From Acidovorax radicis N35 (lineage in GTDB: Bacteria; Pseudomonadota; Gammaproteobacteria; Burkholderiales; Burkholderiaceae_C): DNA of 64,000 bases. The notes under the pieces are model-generated. The model was not told the origin of the DNA and ran no database searches. It worked only from the letters and a program-made list of their open reading frames with translations. Location: NCBI RefSeq assembly GCF_000204195.1, contig NZ_AFBG01000006.1, forward strand, positions 124,001-188,000, in the 5' to 3' direction. A program made the position numbers and the translations under genes. Every line of letters starts with the position of its first letter. Positions within the stretch are counted from its first letter, which is position 1. Positions 46,180-55,336 of this stretch are shown here, piece after piece.

Positions 46180-47088
46180 ATGCAACTTCTCGACACACTG
46201 GTGGCGCGCGCCATCCCTTGGGTGCCTCGCGCCCTGATCCACAAAATCTCTCGCCGCTACATCGCAGGCGACACCCTCGCCGAAGCCCTGGTGCGCGTGC
46301 AACAGCTCAACGCGCAAGGTTTCGCCGTGACGCTCGACGTACTGGGCGAAACCATCTCAACCCTGCCGGAGGCACAGGCCACGGCCGATGCCTACATCGA
46401 GGTGCTCCATGCCGTCCAGGCCCAGGGACTACAGGCCAACATTTCGATCAAGCCTTCTGCACTTGGGCTGCTGCTCGGTGCGCAGCAGTGCGAACAACTG
46501 ATTCTGCGCATTCTTGAGATCGCGGAGCGCCATCAGAACTCCGTCTGCCTGGACATGGAGGACGCCAGTTGCACCCAAAAGGAAATCGAATTGTTCGGGC
46601 GCTTGAGGGCACGGTTTGGCAACGTCGGGCTGGCATTGCAGGCATATTTACTGCGCACCTACCAGGACCTTGAACCGCTGATGCAAAGGGCCCACACCTT
46701 GCGCATCTGCAAGGGCATCTATGTGGAGGATCGCTCGCACCTCGTGCACGATGCATGGAACGACCGCAGCGCCATCAATGAGCACTTCCTGAAGCATGTC
46801 GTGCGCTGTTTCGAAGCAGGCAGCTTCGTCGGCATCGCCACACACGACGCTGCATTGATCGCGCGCATCGTCGAGCGGGTGCGCCGCGATGGCATCGACC
46901 GGAGCCAGTTTGAATTTCAGATGCTGCTGGGCGTGTGTGAACCCTTGCGCGACAAGCTGCGGGGCATGGGCTTCAATGTGCGCATCTATGTACCCTTTGG
47001 CAAGGACTGGTACGGGTACAGCACACGAAGGCTGAACGAGAACCCCCGCATCGCAGGGCATATTGCCAAAGCGCTGATCGGACTCTGA
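46180..47088 (+). CDS. Monofunctional proline dehydrogenase
   Basis: About 302 residues of the PRODH TIM-barrel family, which oxidises proline to pyrroline-5-carboxylate with FAD. Motifs include VCLDMEDASC, ALQAYLLRTYQDLEPL, RICKGIYVE, GIATHDAALI, LLGVCEPLRDKL and the C-terminal YVPFGKDWYGYSTRRLNENP. It is a single-domain enzyme, unlike PutA. The start is uncertain; the ATG at 46180 gives a family-like N-terminus (MQLLDTLVARAIPWVP), while 46114 is further upstream. Confidence 0.88.
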   Translation: MQLLDTLVARAIPWVPRALIHKISRRYIAGDTLAEALVRVQQLNAQGFAVTLDVLGETISTLPEAQATADAYIEVLHAVQAQGLQANISIKPSALGLLLGAQQCEQLILRILEIAERHQNSVCLDMEDASCTQKEIELFGRLRARFGNVGLALQAYLLRTYQDLEPLMQRAHTLRICKGIYVEDRSHLVHDAWNDRSAINEHFLKHVVRCFEAGSFVGIATHDAALIARIVERVRRDGIDRSQFEFQMLLGVCEPLRDKLRGMGFNVRIYVPFGKDWYGYSTRRLNENPRIAGHIAKALIGL

Positions 47089-47099
47089 CGGTACCCCAT

Positions 47100-47127
47100 A
47101 AAAAATGGTCCCTCTGGACCATTTTTT
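47100..47127. terminator. Bidirectional intrinsic terminator
   Basis: Arms AAAAAATGGTCC (47100-47111) and GGACCATTTTTT (47116-47127), loop CTCT. It closes proline dehydrogenase and, on the other strand, the small convergent ORF. Confidence 0.93.
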
Positions 47128-47170
47128 GTGAAACGGTGGTGCGGCCACCGCCGGCTGGCAGACGGGGCGG

Positions 47171-47362
47171 CTACCACTCCCCCACTTCGCGCACCCGCTG
47201 GGCCAGGTCCGGGATGGCATCGTCATCCGTGGCCGCCGTTGCCAGCACGGGCGCAACCACCACATCCGTCACACCTGGCTGCACGCGCTGCGGCATGAAG
47301 CGGCCAAATACATGGCTGACAAGGGTGGCGGGCAACGGGGCGGAGAAAGGCGTGGCAAACAT
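47171..47362 (-). CDS. Small hypothetical protein, 63 residues
   Basis: An ORF too small for family assignment (MFATPFSAPLPATLVSHVFG at the start). A strong ribosome site, AGAGGAACACC, directly precedes its ATG, and a bidirectional terminator lies about 45 bp after its stop. No signal peptide or helix is obvious. I consider it probably real because of these flanking signals. Confidence 0.5.
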   Translation of the reverse strand: MFATPFSAPLPATLVSHVFGRFMPQRVQPGVTDVVVAPVLATAATDDDAIPDLAQRVREVGEW

Positions 47363-47576
47363 GGTGTTCCTCTTTTAATGGCCTGGGTGCTTTCAAATTG
47401 GTAGCACGAGCGTAGGCCACATCAACAAGCCGCCAGTGTAGGAACACAAGCCAATGCCATGTGTGACAGAACGCACAAACAACAGCCTGCGCTGGATCAA
47501 CATTGTTACAAGACGCAGCGGGCGTGAATTCCGTCACGTTTTGGCCCCGCGGGCCGCGCCTTAAACTCGGCGCCCC

Positions 47577-48170
47577 ATGCCCTACACCCTGGCTGTGCCT
47601 GCGCACAGTGAACTCATCATCAAGAAGAGCCGCTTCATCGGCTGCGTGCAGCCCATGGCCGACCGCGCCAGTGCTCAGGCTGCCGTGGATGCACTGTGGA
47701 AGCAACACCCTGGCGCCGCACACATCTGCTGGGCCTTGCTGGCGGGCGGCCAGTCCGCCGCGGTGGACGACGGCGAACCCGGCGGCACAGCCGGTCGCCC
47801 CATGCTCGACGTGCTGCGCCACCAGGACCTGGAAGGCGTGCAAGCGACTGTGGTGCGCTACTTTGGCGGCGTCAAGCTGGGCGCGGGTGGACTGGTGCGC
47901 GCCTACACCGACACTATTGCCCAGGCACTGCTCACCGCCCCCAAGGTCACGCTGCAGCGCATGAAAACGCTGCAATGCCATGTGCCCTATGCGCTGGAGG
48001 GCCTGCTGCGCCGAGAGATCGAAACGGCTGCTGCCGAGCTGGTAGGCGTACAGCACGGCACGCTTGTCACGCTGCAGCTACGGCTGCCCGAGGCCCGGGC
48101 CACTGCCTTTGTGCTGCGCATCAACAACCAGGGCCAGGGCCGTGTGGGCTGGACCGAGCCCGAGGCCTGA
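47577..48170 (+). CDS. yigZ: YigZ / IMPACT-family protein
   Basis: 197 residues. The conserved core KKSRFIGCVQPM, DDGEPGGTAGRPMLDVL and VVRYFGGVKLGAGGLVRAY identifies the UPF0029/IMPACT family. E. coli YigZ is of unclear function; eukaryotic IMPACT regulates translation through Gcn1. It appears to be monocistronic and cytosolic. Confidence 0.93.
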   Translation: MPYTLAVPAHSELIIKKSRFIGCVQPMADRASAQAAVDALWKQHPGAAHICWALLAGGQSAAVDDGEPGGTAGRPMLDVLRHQDLEGVQATVVRYFGGVKLGAGGLVRAYTDTIAQALLTAPKVTLQRMKTLQCHVPYALEGLLRREIETAAAELVGVQHGTLVTLQLRLPEARATAFVLRINNQGQGRVGWTEPEA

Positions 48171-48293
48171 ACCCGCCAGCAAAGCCCGGGCAGACCCGGG
48201 GCAGCGTCCAGAACAAATGCCTTTGCGCCTACAAGCACTCCGCCGGCAGGCCGCCACACTCAGAGTTTTACCGGGCTTCCAAGGAGAACCCCC

Positions 48294-49709
48294 ATGAGCC
48301 AACCGCTCGACACCATCATCATTGGCGCAGGCACTGCAGGCTTGGCCGCCCTGCGCGAAGTGCGCAAACGCACGGACCGCTACCTCATCGTCAACGAAGG
48401 CCCCTGGGGCACCACCTGCGCGCGCGTGGGCTGCATGCCCTCCAAGGCGCTGATCGAGGCGGCCAACGCCTTTCACCTGCGCCACGCCTTTGAAGAATTC
48501 GGACTGCGGGGCGCCAACGCCTTGACGGCCGACCTGCCCGCAGTGCTGCAGCGTGTGCGTGCCCTGCGCGATAACTTTGTGGCCGGCGCCATCAAGGCCA
48601 CCGACGACCTGGGGAGCGCCCGCATTGCAGGCCGCGCAAGCCTCCTGGGGCCCAATTCCGTGGACATCGACGGCACCGCCTACCCCACCCGCAGCATCAT
48701 CATCGCCACCGGGTCACGCCCCAGCGTGCCAGAAGAATGGCTGGCATTCGGCGACCGCATGCTCACCACCGACACCCTGTTCGAGCAACCCACCCTCGGC
48801 CCCCGCATTGCCGTGATCGGCATGGGCCCCATCGGCGTAGAGATCTCCCAGGCGCTGGCCCGGCTTGGATTGCAGGTGGCCGCCTTCACCACCAGCCACA
48901 CCCTGGCGGGCCTGGGCAACCCCGTCCTCAACGCCGAATTGACGGCGCTGCTCAAGCAAGAAATGGTGCTGCACATGGGCGCCAAAGCACAACTGCGCGA
49001 AGTGCCCGGCGGCATCGAAGTGAGCAGCGGCCCCCACCGCGTGGTGGTGGACCAGGTCATCGCCGTCATGGGCCGGGTGCCCAATATCGAGCACCTGGGC
49101 CTGGACACTCTGGGCGTGCCACTGGACAAACGCGGCATGCCCTCCGTAGACCCACAAACCCAGCAGATCGGCAACCTGCCCGTGTTTCTGGCGGGAGACG
49201 CCACCACCCGCGCGCCCCTGCTGCACGAGGCTGCCGACGAGGGCCACATTGCAGGCATGAACGCCCTGGCCGCCTCCCCCACTCGCTTTCGGCGCCGCAC
49301 CCCGCTGGGCATTGTGTTCTGCGACCCCAACATCGCCACCGTGGGCCAGCGCTTTGCCGACCTGGACCCCGCCCACACAGTCACTGGCACCACCAGCTTT
49401 GACAACCAGGGCCGCGCCCGCACATCGCAGCAGAACCACGGGCGCATCTGCATCCACGCAGACCAGGCCACCGGCCGCCTGCTCGGCGCCGAAATGTGCG
49501 CCCCGCAAGGTGAACACATGGCCCACCTGCTCGCGCTGGCCATCCAGCAAAAACTTACCGTGCACGACCTCCTGGGGATGCCGTTCTACCACCCCACGCT
49601 GGAAGAAGGCTTACGCACTGCGCTGCGGGATACAGCGCGGCAATTGCCCGAGGGGCACGAGTCTGATTTGGCTGCGTGTACAGCCATTGGTGTGGCGGCA
49701 CTGGAGTAA
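48294..49709 (+). CDS. Second dihydrolipoyl-dehydrogenase-like flavin disulfide reductase
   Basis: 471 residues. FAD motif TIIIGAGTAGLAAL, redox pair in TTCARVGCMPSKALIEA, NAD-binding VIGMGPIGVEISQAL and the catalytic FYHPTLEEGL. Compared with lpdA it lacks a lipoyl domain. Family members include dihydrolipoyl dehydrogenases and unassigned pyridine-nucleotide disulfide oxidoreductases; the substrate here is unknown. AAGGAGA precedes the ATG. Confidence 0.88.
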   Translation: MSQPLDTIIIGAGTAGLAALREVRKRTDRYLIVNEGPWGTTCARVGCMPSKALIEAANAFHLRHAFEEFGLRGANALTADLPAVLQRVRALRDNFVAGAIKATDDLGSARIAGRASLLGPNSVDIDGTAYPTRSIIIATGSRPSVPEEWLAFGDRMLTTDTLFEQPTLGPRIAVIGMGPIGVEISQALARLGLQVAAFTTSHTLAGLGNPVLNAELTALLKQEMVLHMGAKAQLREVPGGIEVSSGPHRVVVDQVIAVMGRVPNIEHLGLDTLGVPLDKRGMPSVDPQTQQIGNLPVFLAGDATTRAPLLHEAADEGHIAGMNALAASPTRFRRRTPLGIVFCDPNIATVGQRFADLDPAHTVTGTTSFDNQGRARTSQQNHGRICIHADQATGRLLGAEMCAPQGEHMAHLLALAIQQKLTVHDLLGMPFYHPTLEEGLRTALRDTARQLPEGHESDLAACTAIGVAALE

Positions 49710-49796
49710 GTGCTACTGCGACGGCCCCAAGATGTAACACCCCTCAAGCCCGCTACCCAAACTGCCGATACCAATCCACTACCCCAAGGAATCACC

Positions 49797-50012
49797 ATGG
49801 ACGTCGCCCTTGCCAACAGCATCGTCAACACCGCCACCGCGCTGGCCAGTGCCAAGACGTCGGATGCTCTGAACATGGTGGTGCTCAAAAAGGCGCTCGA
49901 CATGCAGGCCGTATCTGCCGCCACCATGATCGACGCCATGCAGCAATCCATGCCCCAGCCCGGCCTGGCCACCAGCGGGACCCTGGGCACCAACGTCAAC
50001 ACTTTCGCCTGA
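49797..50012 (+). CDS. YjfB-family putative motility protein
   Basis: 71 residues: MDVALANSIVNTATALASAK and VVLKKALDMQAVSAATMIDAM. This helical small protein matches the YjfB putative motility family by character. No flagellar or chemotaxis genes are nearby, so it is an orphan. AAGGA precedes the ATG. Confidence 0.75.
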   Translation: MDVALANSIVNTATALASAKTSDALNMVVLKKALDMQAVSAATMIDAMQQSMPQPGLATSGTLGTNVNTFA

Positions 50013-50059
50013 GCGCCTTTTCCCCAAGGCCCCAAGCATCCTCCGTTTGCGCAGGTAGA

Positions 50060-51205
50060 TCAACGCAAACGCGCAGGCGAGAGCCCTTCCAGCACCACAC
50101 CCTCGCGCACCAGCTCCTCGGCCAACGGCTCGCGGCGCAATAGCTGGCGGGCCAGCAGCGAGGCACCCGCCGCGCTTTGAATCCCATACCCGCCCTGCCC
50201 GGCCAGCCAGAAGAAACCGTGCACGTGATTGTCCCAGCCGATCACCATGTCCCCGTCGGGCACAAACGAACGCAGGCCTGCCCAGGTATGGGAGGGGCGG
50301 CGGATCGGGAAGATCGTTTTTTCCTCAATGTGATAAATGCCCGTGGCCACGTCCAGCTCTTCCGGCACCACGTCGTGCGGATGTGTCGGGTCGGCGTTGG
50401 CGGGAGAGCCCAGCAGCTGGCCCGCATCGGGCTTGAAGTAAAAACTCTCGTCGATGCCGATCACGGCGGGCCAGTGGGTGGCGTCCATGCCCTCGGGCAC
50501 GGCAAAGGTGAAGGCGGTGCGGCGGCGCGGCTCCAGGCCAATGGGCGGCACGCCTGCCAGACCCGCCACCACGTCGGCCCAGGCGCCTGCGGCGTTCACG
50601 ATGGTTGTGGCTTGCAGCACCCGGCCATCGGCCAGCGTCACCAACCAGCCGTCGCCCTCACGCTGCAGGGCCGTGACCTCGGCATTCGTCAGCACCTGGC
50701 CGCCGCGCTGGCGCAGGCCACGCAGGTAGCCCTGGTGCAGCGCGTGCACGTCGATGTCGGAGGCTTCGGGCTCGCTCATGCCTGCGACCACGGCCTCGGG
50801 TTTCAGGCACGGTAGCTGGGCCAGCAATGCGCCCTGTTCCACCCATTCCACGTTGGGGGAGATGGCATGGGCTTCTGCATAGGCCTGTTTCAGCAGGTCG
50901 AGCTGGTCAGGCCCGGCCACATAGACCACGCCACGGGGCGAGAGGATGGGGTCGGCGCCAAATTCGGGCGGCGGTGCGTCGTAAAACGCACGGCTCGCCC
51001 GCGTCAGCGCCTGGATGTTCGGAGTACCGTAGGTGGCCATGTACAACGCTGCCGAACGGCCGGTGGTGTGGTAGCCGGGTTGCGATTCGCGCTCCAGCAA
51101 CAGCACGCTGGAGGCCTCACCCCCAACGCTCTCTTGCACAAGCTGCCACGCCACCGAGGCCCCCGCAATGCCCGCGCCAATGACGATGGTGTCCACTGAT
51201 TGCAT
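50060..51205 (-). CDS. FAD-dependent amino-acid oxidase (DAO family)
   Basis: 381 residues. Dinucleotide motif TIVIGAGIAGASVAWQL, then YHTTGRSAALYMATYG and a C-terminal FFWLAGQGGYGIQSAAG. The DAO family oxidises D- or N-substituted amino acids and glycine; this enzyme's substrate is not defined. It is the last gene of a minus-strand operon after the amidase (20-bp gap), with a Bug receptor and D-serine dehydratase upstream, which favours a D-amino-acid substrate. Confidence 0.87.
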   Translation of the reverse strand: MQSVDTIVIGAGIAGASVAWQLVQESVGGEASSVLLLERESQPGYHTTGRSAALYMATYGTPNIQALTRASRAFYDAPPPEFGADPILSPRGVVYVAGPDQLDLLKQAYAEAHAISPNVEWVEQGALLAQLPCLKPEAVVAGMSEPEASDIDVHALHQGYLRGLRQRGGQVLTNAEVTALQREGDGWLVTLADGRVLQATTIVNAAGAWADVVAGLAGVPPIGLEPRRRTAFTFAVPEGMDATHWPAVIGIDESFYFKPDAGQLLGSPANADPTHPHDVVPEELDVATGIYHIEEKTIFPIRRPSHTWAGLRSFVPDGDMVIGWDNHVHGFFWLAGQGGYGIQSAAGASLLARQLLRREPLAEELVREGVVLEGLSPARLR

Positions 51206-51225
51206 GGTTTGTCTCCTGGCTCGAT

Positions 51226-52785
51226 TTACACCGCTGACACTTGCACCGCCGACGCCGCCCGGTCATCGCGCGGCAGGCTGCGGGCATCACGTGGATCCGG
51301 AGCACCGGTGACGATGGAGGTCAGCGCGGGCTCGGCGTGTGTTTGCATCAATTTGGCCAGGTCGGGCCGTGGGCGGGCCAGCCCGGCAATGCCTTTGAAA
51401 GCTTGCTCCATCGCATGGCCCACGCCCAGCGTGTGGCGGTCGGCGCGAAAGCGCCCCACGATCTGGAGGCCAAACGGCACGCCCGCATCGTCCAGCCCAC
51501 ACGGCAGGCTCAGCGCCGGGTGGGTAGTGAGCGTGGTCACATAGGTCAGCGCCAGCCAGCGGTAGTAGTTGGCCTGCGGCTCGCCGTTGATGTGGCTGGC
51601 AAACAGCTGGGTCCACGCAAACGGCGACACGGGCGTGGTGGGTGCCAGGATCACGTCGTAGTCCTCATACAGCTTCTGGAACCGCGCCAGGATGCGCGTC
51701 TGCTCGGCCTGCGCCCAGGCGCTGTCCAGCAGGGTCATCGCAGCGCCCATTTCGTAGTTGGCGCGGGTGTTGGGGCCCAGACTGGCAGGGTCGCGCTCAT
51801 AGGCTTCGCGCGTGCTGGCCACAAAGGCTTCGGCGCGCAGCACGTCAAAGCAGCGATGCACGTCGCCCAGGTCGATGTCGATGGCGTCGCAGCGGGCAAA
51901 CAGGTGCTTCATGGCCTGCACCTTCTGGCGGAACACGGCGCGGATACCGTTGTCCACCGCGCAGGCGCCGAAGTCCTCGGTGTATGCCACGCGCAGGCGG
52001 CTCAGGTCTACCGTGTCGGGCAGCAAGAAGCTCATCGGATCCAGCGGGTAGCTCAGCGGGTCGCCCGCCGACATGCCCGCAGTGGCGGCCAGTTGCAGGC
52101 AGGCTTCTTCCACCGTGCGGCCCATGGGGCCCACCACCGAAATCGGGGTCCAGCCCAGCAGCTTGCGTGAGCTGGGCACCACGCCGGGCGATGGCCGGAA
52201 GCCCACCACCCCGCAAATGGATGCCGGGATGCGCAACGATCCGCCCGTGTCCGACCCCGTGCACACCGGCAGCATGTCGCACGCCAGCGCAGCGGCCGAG
52301 CCGCCCGACGAGCCTCCGGCATTCAGATTGGGGTTGAACGGGTTGCCCGTGGCGCCCCACACCGTGTTGCGCGAATTGGCGCCCGCCCCCATCTCGGGGA
52401 TGTTGGTCTTGCCCGCCACGATGGCACCCGCCGCGCGCAGGCGTGCCACCAGCACGTTGTCCTCCGCCGGTATGTTGCTGCGGTAGATCTCCGAGCCATA
52501 GCTGGTCAGCAGCCCGGCCGTGGCTTCGAGGTCCTTCACGCCCAGCGGCAGGCCATGCAGCAAGCCCAGGGGCTCGCCGCGTTGCACCGCCTGCTCGGCC
52601 GCCTTGGCCTCGGTGCGGGCGCGGTCGTAGCAAGTGGCGGTGATGGCGTTCACATATGGGTTGACGGCCTCGATGCGTTCAATGCACGCATCCAGCAGTT
52701 CCACCGGAGAAATTTCGCGCGTAGCGATGCGGTGGCGCAGTTCGTTGGTAGTCAGCTCGACCAGGGTGCTAGGTGCAGTCGTCAT
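51226..52785 (-). CDS. Amidase-signature-family amidase
   Basis: 519 residues. The Ser-cisSer-Lys triad is present: Lys in GLPLGVKDLEAT, the serines in LNAGGSSGGSAAAL and TGSDTGGSLRIPASICGVVG. It hydrolyses a carboxamide of unknown identity, giving ammonia or an amine. The ATG has AAGGAGA about 10 bp upstream. It lies between the Bug receptor and the FAD oxidase in one operon. Confidence 0.92.
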   Translation of the reverse strand: MTTAPSTLVELTTNELRHRIATREISPVELLDACIERIEAVNPYVNAITATCYDRARTEAKAAEQAVQRGEPLGLLHGLPLGVKDLEATAGLLTSYGSEIYRSNIPAEDNVLVARLRAAGAIVAGKTNIPEMGAGANSRNTVWGATGNPFNPNLNAGGSSGGSAAALACDMLPVCTGSDTGGSLRIPASICGVVGFRPSPGVVPSSRKLLGWTPISVVGPMGRTVEEACLQLAATAGMSAGDPLSYPLDPMSFLLPDTVDLSRLRVAYTEDFGACAVDNGIRAVFRQKVQAMKHLFARCDAIDIDLGDVHRCFDVLRAEAFVASTREAYERDPASLGPNTRANYEMGAAMTLLDSAWAQAEQTRILARFQKLYEDYDVILAPTTPVSPFAWTQLFASHINGEPQANYYRWLALTYVTTLTTHPALSLPCGLDDAGVPFGLQIVGRFRADRHTLGVGHAMEQAFKGIAGLARPRPDLAKLMQTHAEPALTSIVTGAPDPRDARSLPRDDRAASAVQVSAV

Positions 52786-52828
52786 GTCGAATTTGTCTCC
52801 TTTTTCTTGCTGGCCTTGTGGGAATCGA

Positions 52829-53815
52829 TCAGTCTGCCGCGATGACCGCACGCTGCGCGACGGCGCGCATCAACGGCAGTTCCTTGTCGATCAGCTCGCT
52901 CACGGCTTTGGCGGAAGCATAGGTGGGTTCAAACCCCACGGCGATCAGTTTGTCGCGGGTTTCGGGGTCTGCCACCACCTGCGCCAGCGTCAGCTCCAGC
53001 CGCGCCTTCACCGCTGGCGGCAATCCGCGTGGCGCCATCATGGCCAGCCAGGTGTCCATCTCCACGCCGGGGTAGCCACTTTCGGCCAGGGTGGGCACCT
53101 TGGGCAGCAGGGCCGAACGCTTGCCCGCTGTCACGGCAATGGCCTTGATCTTGCCGTCCTTGAGCTGTGGCAGCGCGGCCGACACGGTGTCGACCGTGAA
53201 CGGAATCTGCCCACCCATCAGGTCCACCATGGCGGGCGAGCTGCCCTTGTAGGGCACATGCTGGATCTTGAGACCCGCCGCGTGGAAGAACATCTCGCCC
53301 GCAAACTGCGACGTGGTGCCCGCGCCATACGAGCCGTACGAATACTTGTCGGGCGCGGCCTTCACCATGGCCACAAACTGCTTCACGTCGCTGACCGGCA
53401 CATCCTTGTTGGCCAACAGGATCAGGCTGGTTCGCCCTGCAATGCCGATGGGCTCAAAACTCTTGACCGGGTCGTACGGCAGCTTGGCACGCACGGCGGG
53501 GTTCACGGTGAAGGTGGTGCCCGAACTCATCAGCAGCGTGTAGCCGTCCGGCGCCGCCTTGGCCACATAGGCTGCGCCGATGGTGGTGCCCGCCCCGGCG
53601 CGGTTGTCGATCACCACGCTCTGGCCCAGCTTGTCGCCGAGCTTCTTGCCAATGAGGCGGCCCAGCACATCCGTGGCGCCACCGGGCGGGAACGGAATCA
53701 CCAGCGTGATGGGCTTGCTGGGGAAAACAGCCTCTTGCGCCACAGCTGGGCCCCACGCAGCGGCCCCCAAGGCACAGAGGATGGCGGACGACAAAAGCAG
53801 TTGCTTGCGGTTCAT
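52829..53815 (-). CDS. Bug-type periplasmic receptor (tripartite tricarboxylate transporter family)
   Basis: 328 residues with a signal peptide (MNRKQLLLSSAILCALGAAA, cleaved near VAQ). The Bug fold is shown by FPSKPITLVIPFPPGGATD, DNRAGAGTTIGAAYVAK, PDGYTLLM and HVPYKGSSPAMVDL. Such receptors bind organic acids, amino acids or amides. No TctA/TctB membrane genes are adjacent, so it must use a transporter encoded elsewhere. GGAGA precedes the ATG. Confidence 0.93.
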   Translation of the reverse strand: MNRKQLLLSSAILCALGAAAWGPAVAQEAVFPSKPITLVIPFPPGGATDVLGRLIGKKLGDKLGQSVVIDNRAGAGTTIGAAYVAKAAPDGYTLLMSSGTTFTVNPAVRAKLPYDPVKSFEPIGIAGRTSLILLANKDVPVSDVKQFVAMVKAAPDKYSYGSYGAGTTSQFAGEMFFHAAGLKIQHVPYKGSSPAMVDLMGGQIPFTVDTVSAALPQLKDGKIKAIAVTAGKRSALLPKVPTLAESGYPGVEMDTWLAMMAPRGLPPAVKARLELTLAQVVADPETRDKLIAVGFEPTYASAKAVSELIDKELPLMRAVAQRAVIAAD

Positions 53816-53874
53816 GGGGTTATCTCCAAAGGTGACAAAGGTTGGGGGATAGACAAATCGGGGAATGACAACAA

Positions 53875-55239
53875 TCAGCCTTGCGCCGCGAGCACGGCCC
53901 GCCCGCGCTGCACAAAGCCCTGGTACTGCGCATCGGGCACCAGCAGGCCGCCCGTGGTCCACACCAGATGGGTGGCCTGATGCAACACGGCATCAATGCC
54001 CGTGCTGCGCAGCCAGGCCTGCCCGGCCGGGGTGCCCGTCAGCATGGCCGGGCCGCTGAAGCCTGCCGCAGCCGAGGGCTCGATGCGCTCGCCCAGGGCA
54101 TCCAGCACCAGCACCAGCTGCGCAAACAAGGTGTCATCGCTCACGGTGAACACACCCGACAGCAGCGGCTGCATCAGCTCGGCCGCGAGCAGCGACGCAC
54201 GCGGCACGGCCAGGCCATCCGCCTCGGTGCGGTTGGTCAGGCCCCAGTCGTACACCGACGGATGATCGCCCACCCCCTGCGTTGAATCGGCCAGCATCTG
54301 CACCAGAAAACACGGCGACTGCACTGGCTCTGCAAAAAAGCAATGCACATGCGGCCCCAGCAACTGCCGTAGGCCAAAAGTGATGCCCGCTGGCGCGCCG
54401 CCCACCCCGCAAGGCAGGTACACGATGAGCGGGTGCTCGGCATCCACCGCCACACCCTGCGCCGCCAGCTGCTTTTGCAGGTGCAGCGCGGCTGCGCTGT
54501 AGCCCAGCAGCAGCGAGAACGATTGCTCGTCGTCCACAAAGTGGCACAGCGGGTTGCTGGCCGCCTCGGCACGGCCTGCGGCCACGGCGCGTTCGTAGTC
54601 GCCCGTGTGTTCCACCACCTGCACACCACGCTGGCGCAGACGGTCTTTCTTCCACTCCTTGGCATCGGCCGACATGTGCACCGTGGCCTGAAAGCCCAGG
54701 GCCGATGCCACGACGCCGATGCTCATCCCCAGGTTGCCCGTGGAACCCACGGCCACCTGGTAGCGGCCCAGCACCTCGCGCGCCGCCGGGGTGGCCAGCG
54801 CGCGGTAGTCGCCACCGGGCAACACCAGCCCGTGCTGCAGTGCCAGTCCCTCGGCAAACTCCAGCACCTCGTGCATGCCACCCCGGGCCTTGATGGAGCC
54901 CGCCACGGGCAGGCTGTGGTCAGCCTTGATGAACAGGCAGCCTTGCGCTTCGGCCATGCCCAGTGCAGGCGCCAGCGCCGCAGCAGGCAGCAGGGGCGAC
55001 TCCACCACGCCCCCGGTGGCCGCCAGCTCGGGAAACACGTCCGCCAGCAACCCGGCAAACCGGGCCAGCCGGGCGGCAGCGGCCTGCGTATCATCCAGAC
55101 TAATGCTGCGCCCCAGTGCCTGCAACGCCGCCGGGGGATGCGCCTGCCGGGCCGGGTTGGTCCACAGCGCGGGCTGGGCATTGCGCAGATGGTTGGCCAG
55201 CATCGCATCCATAGCAGGCGTTCGTTCAGCAGGCGTCAT
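53875..55239 (-). CDS. dsdA: D-serine dehydratase
   Basis: 454 residues of the PLP-dependent D-serine dehydratase family that gives pyruvate and ammonia. Motifs: [24 protein letters not shown] (PLP lysine), [29 protein letters not shown] and [20 protein letters not shown]. Length is normal. It opens the operon dsdA-Bug-amidase-oxidase and is divergent from a LysR regulator. Confidence 0.95.
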   Translation of the reverse strand: MTPAERTPAMDAMLANHLRNAQPALWTNPARQAHPPAALQALGRSISLDDTQAAAARLARFAGLLADVFPELAATGGVVESPLLPAAALAPALGMAEAQGCLFIKADHSLPVAGSIKARGGMHEVLEFAEGLALQHGLVLPGGDYRALATPAAREVLGRYQVAVGSTGNLGMSIGVVASALGFQATVHMSADAKEWKKDRLRQRGVQVVEHTGDYERAVAAGRAEAASNPLCHFVDDEQSFSLLLGYSAAALHLQKQLAAQGVAVDAEHPLIVYLPCGVGGAPAGITFGLRQLLGPHVHCFFAEPVQSPCFLVQMLADSTQGVGDHPSVYDWGLTNRTEADGLAVPRASLLAAELMQPLLSGVFTVSDDTLFAQLVLVLDALGERIEPSAAAGFSGPAMLTGTPAGQAWLRSTGIDAVLHQATHLVWTTGGLLVPDAQYQGFVQRGRAVLAAQG

Positions 55240-55336
55240 ACAGATTCATTCAGTTCGTTGAAGTCTTGCCTGCATTCTTCGCCGGTCATGCCACTGTCAC
55301 AAGCCATTTATAGTGAGCGCAGCATTAGTATTAATA
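55240..55336. promoter_or_regulatory. Divergent dsdA / LysR control region
   Basis: A 97-bp region between divergent starts. An AT-rich patch with ATTAGTATTAAT (partial dyad) lies just before the LysR start. LysR regulators typically bind T-N11-A sites in such gaps; the exact site is not certain. Confidence 0.45.
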
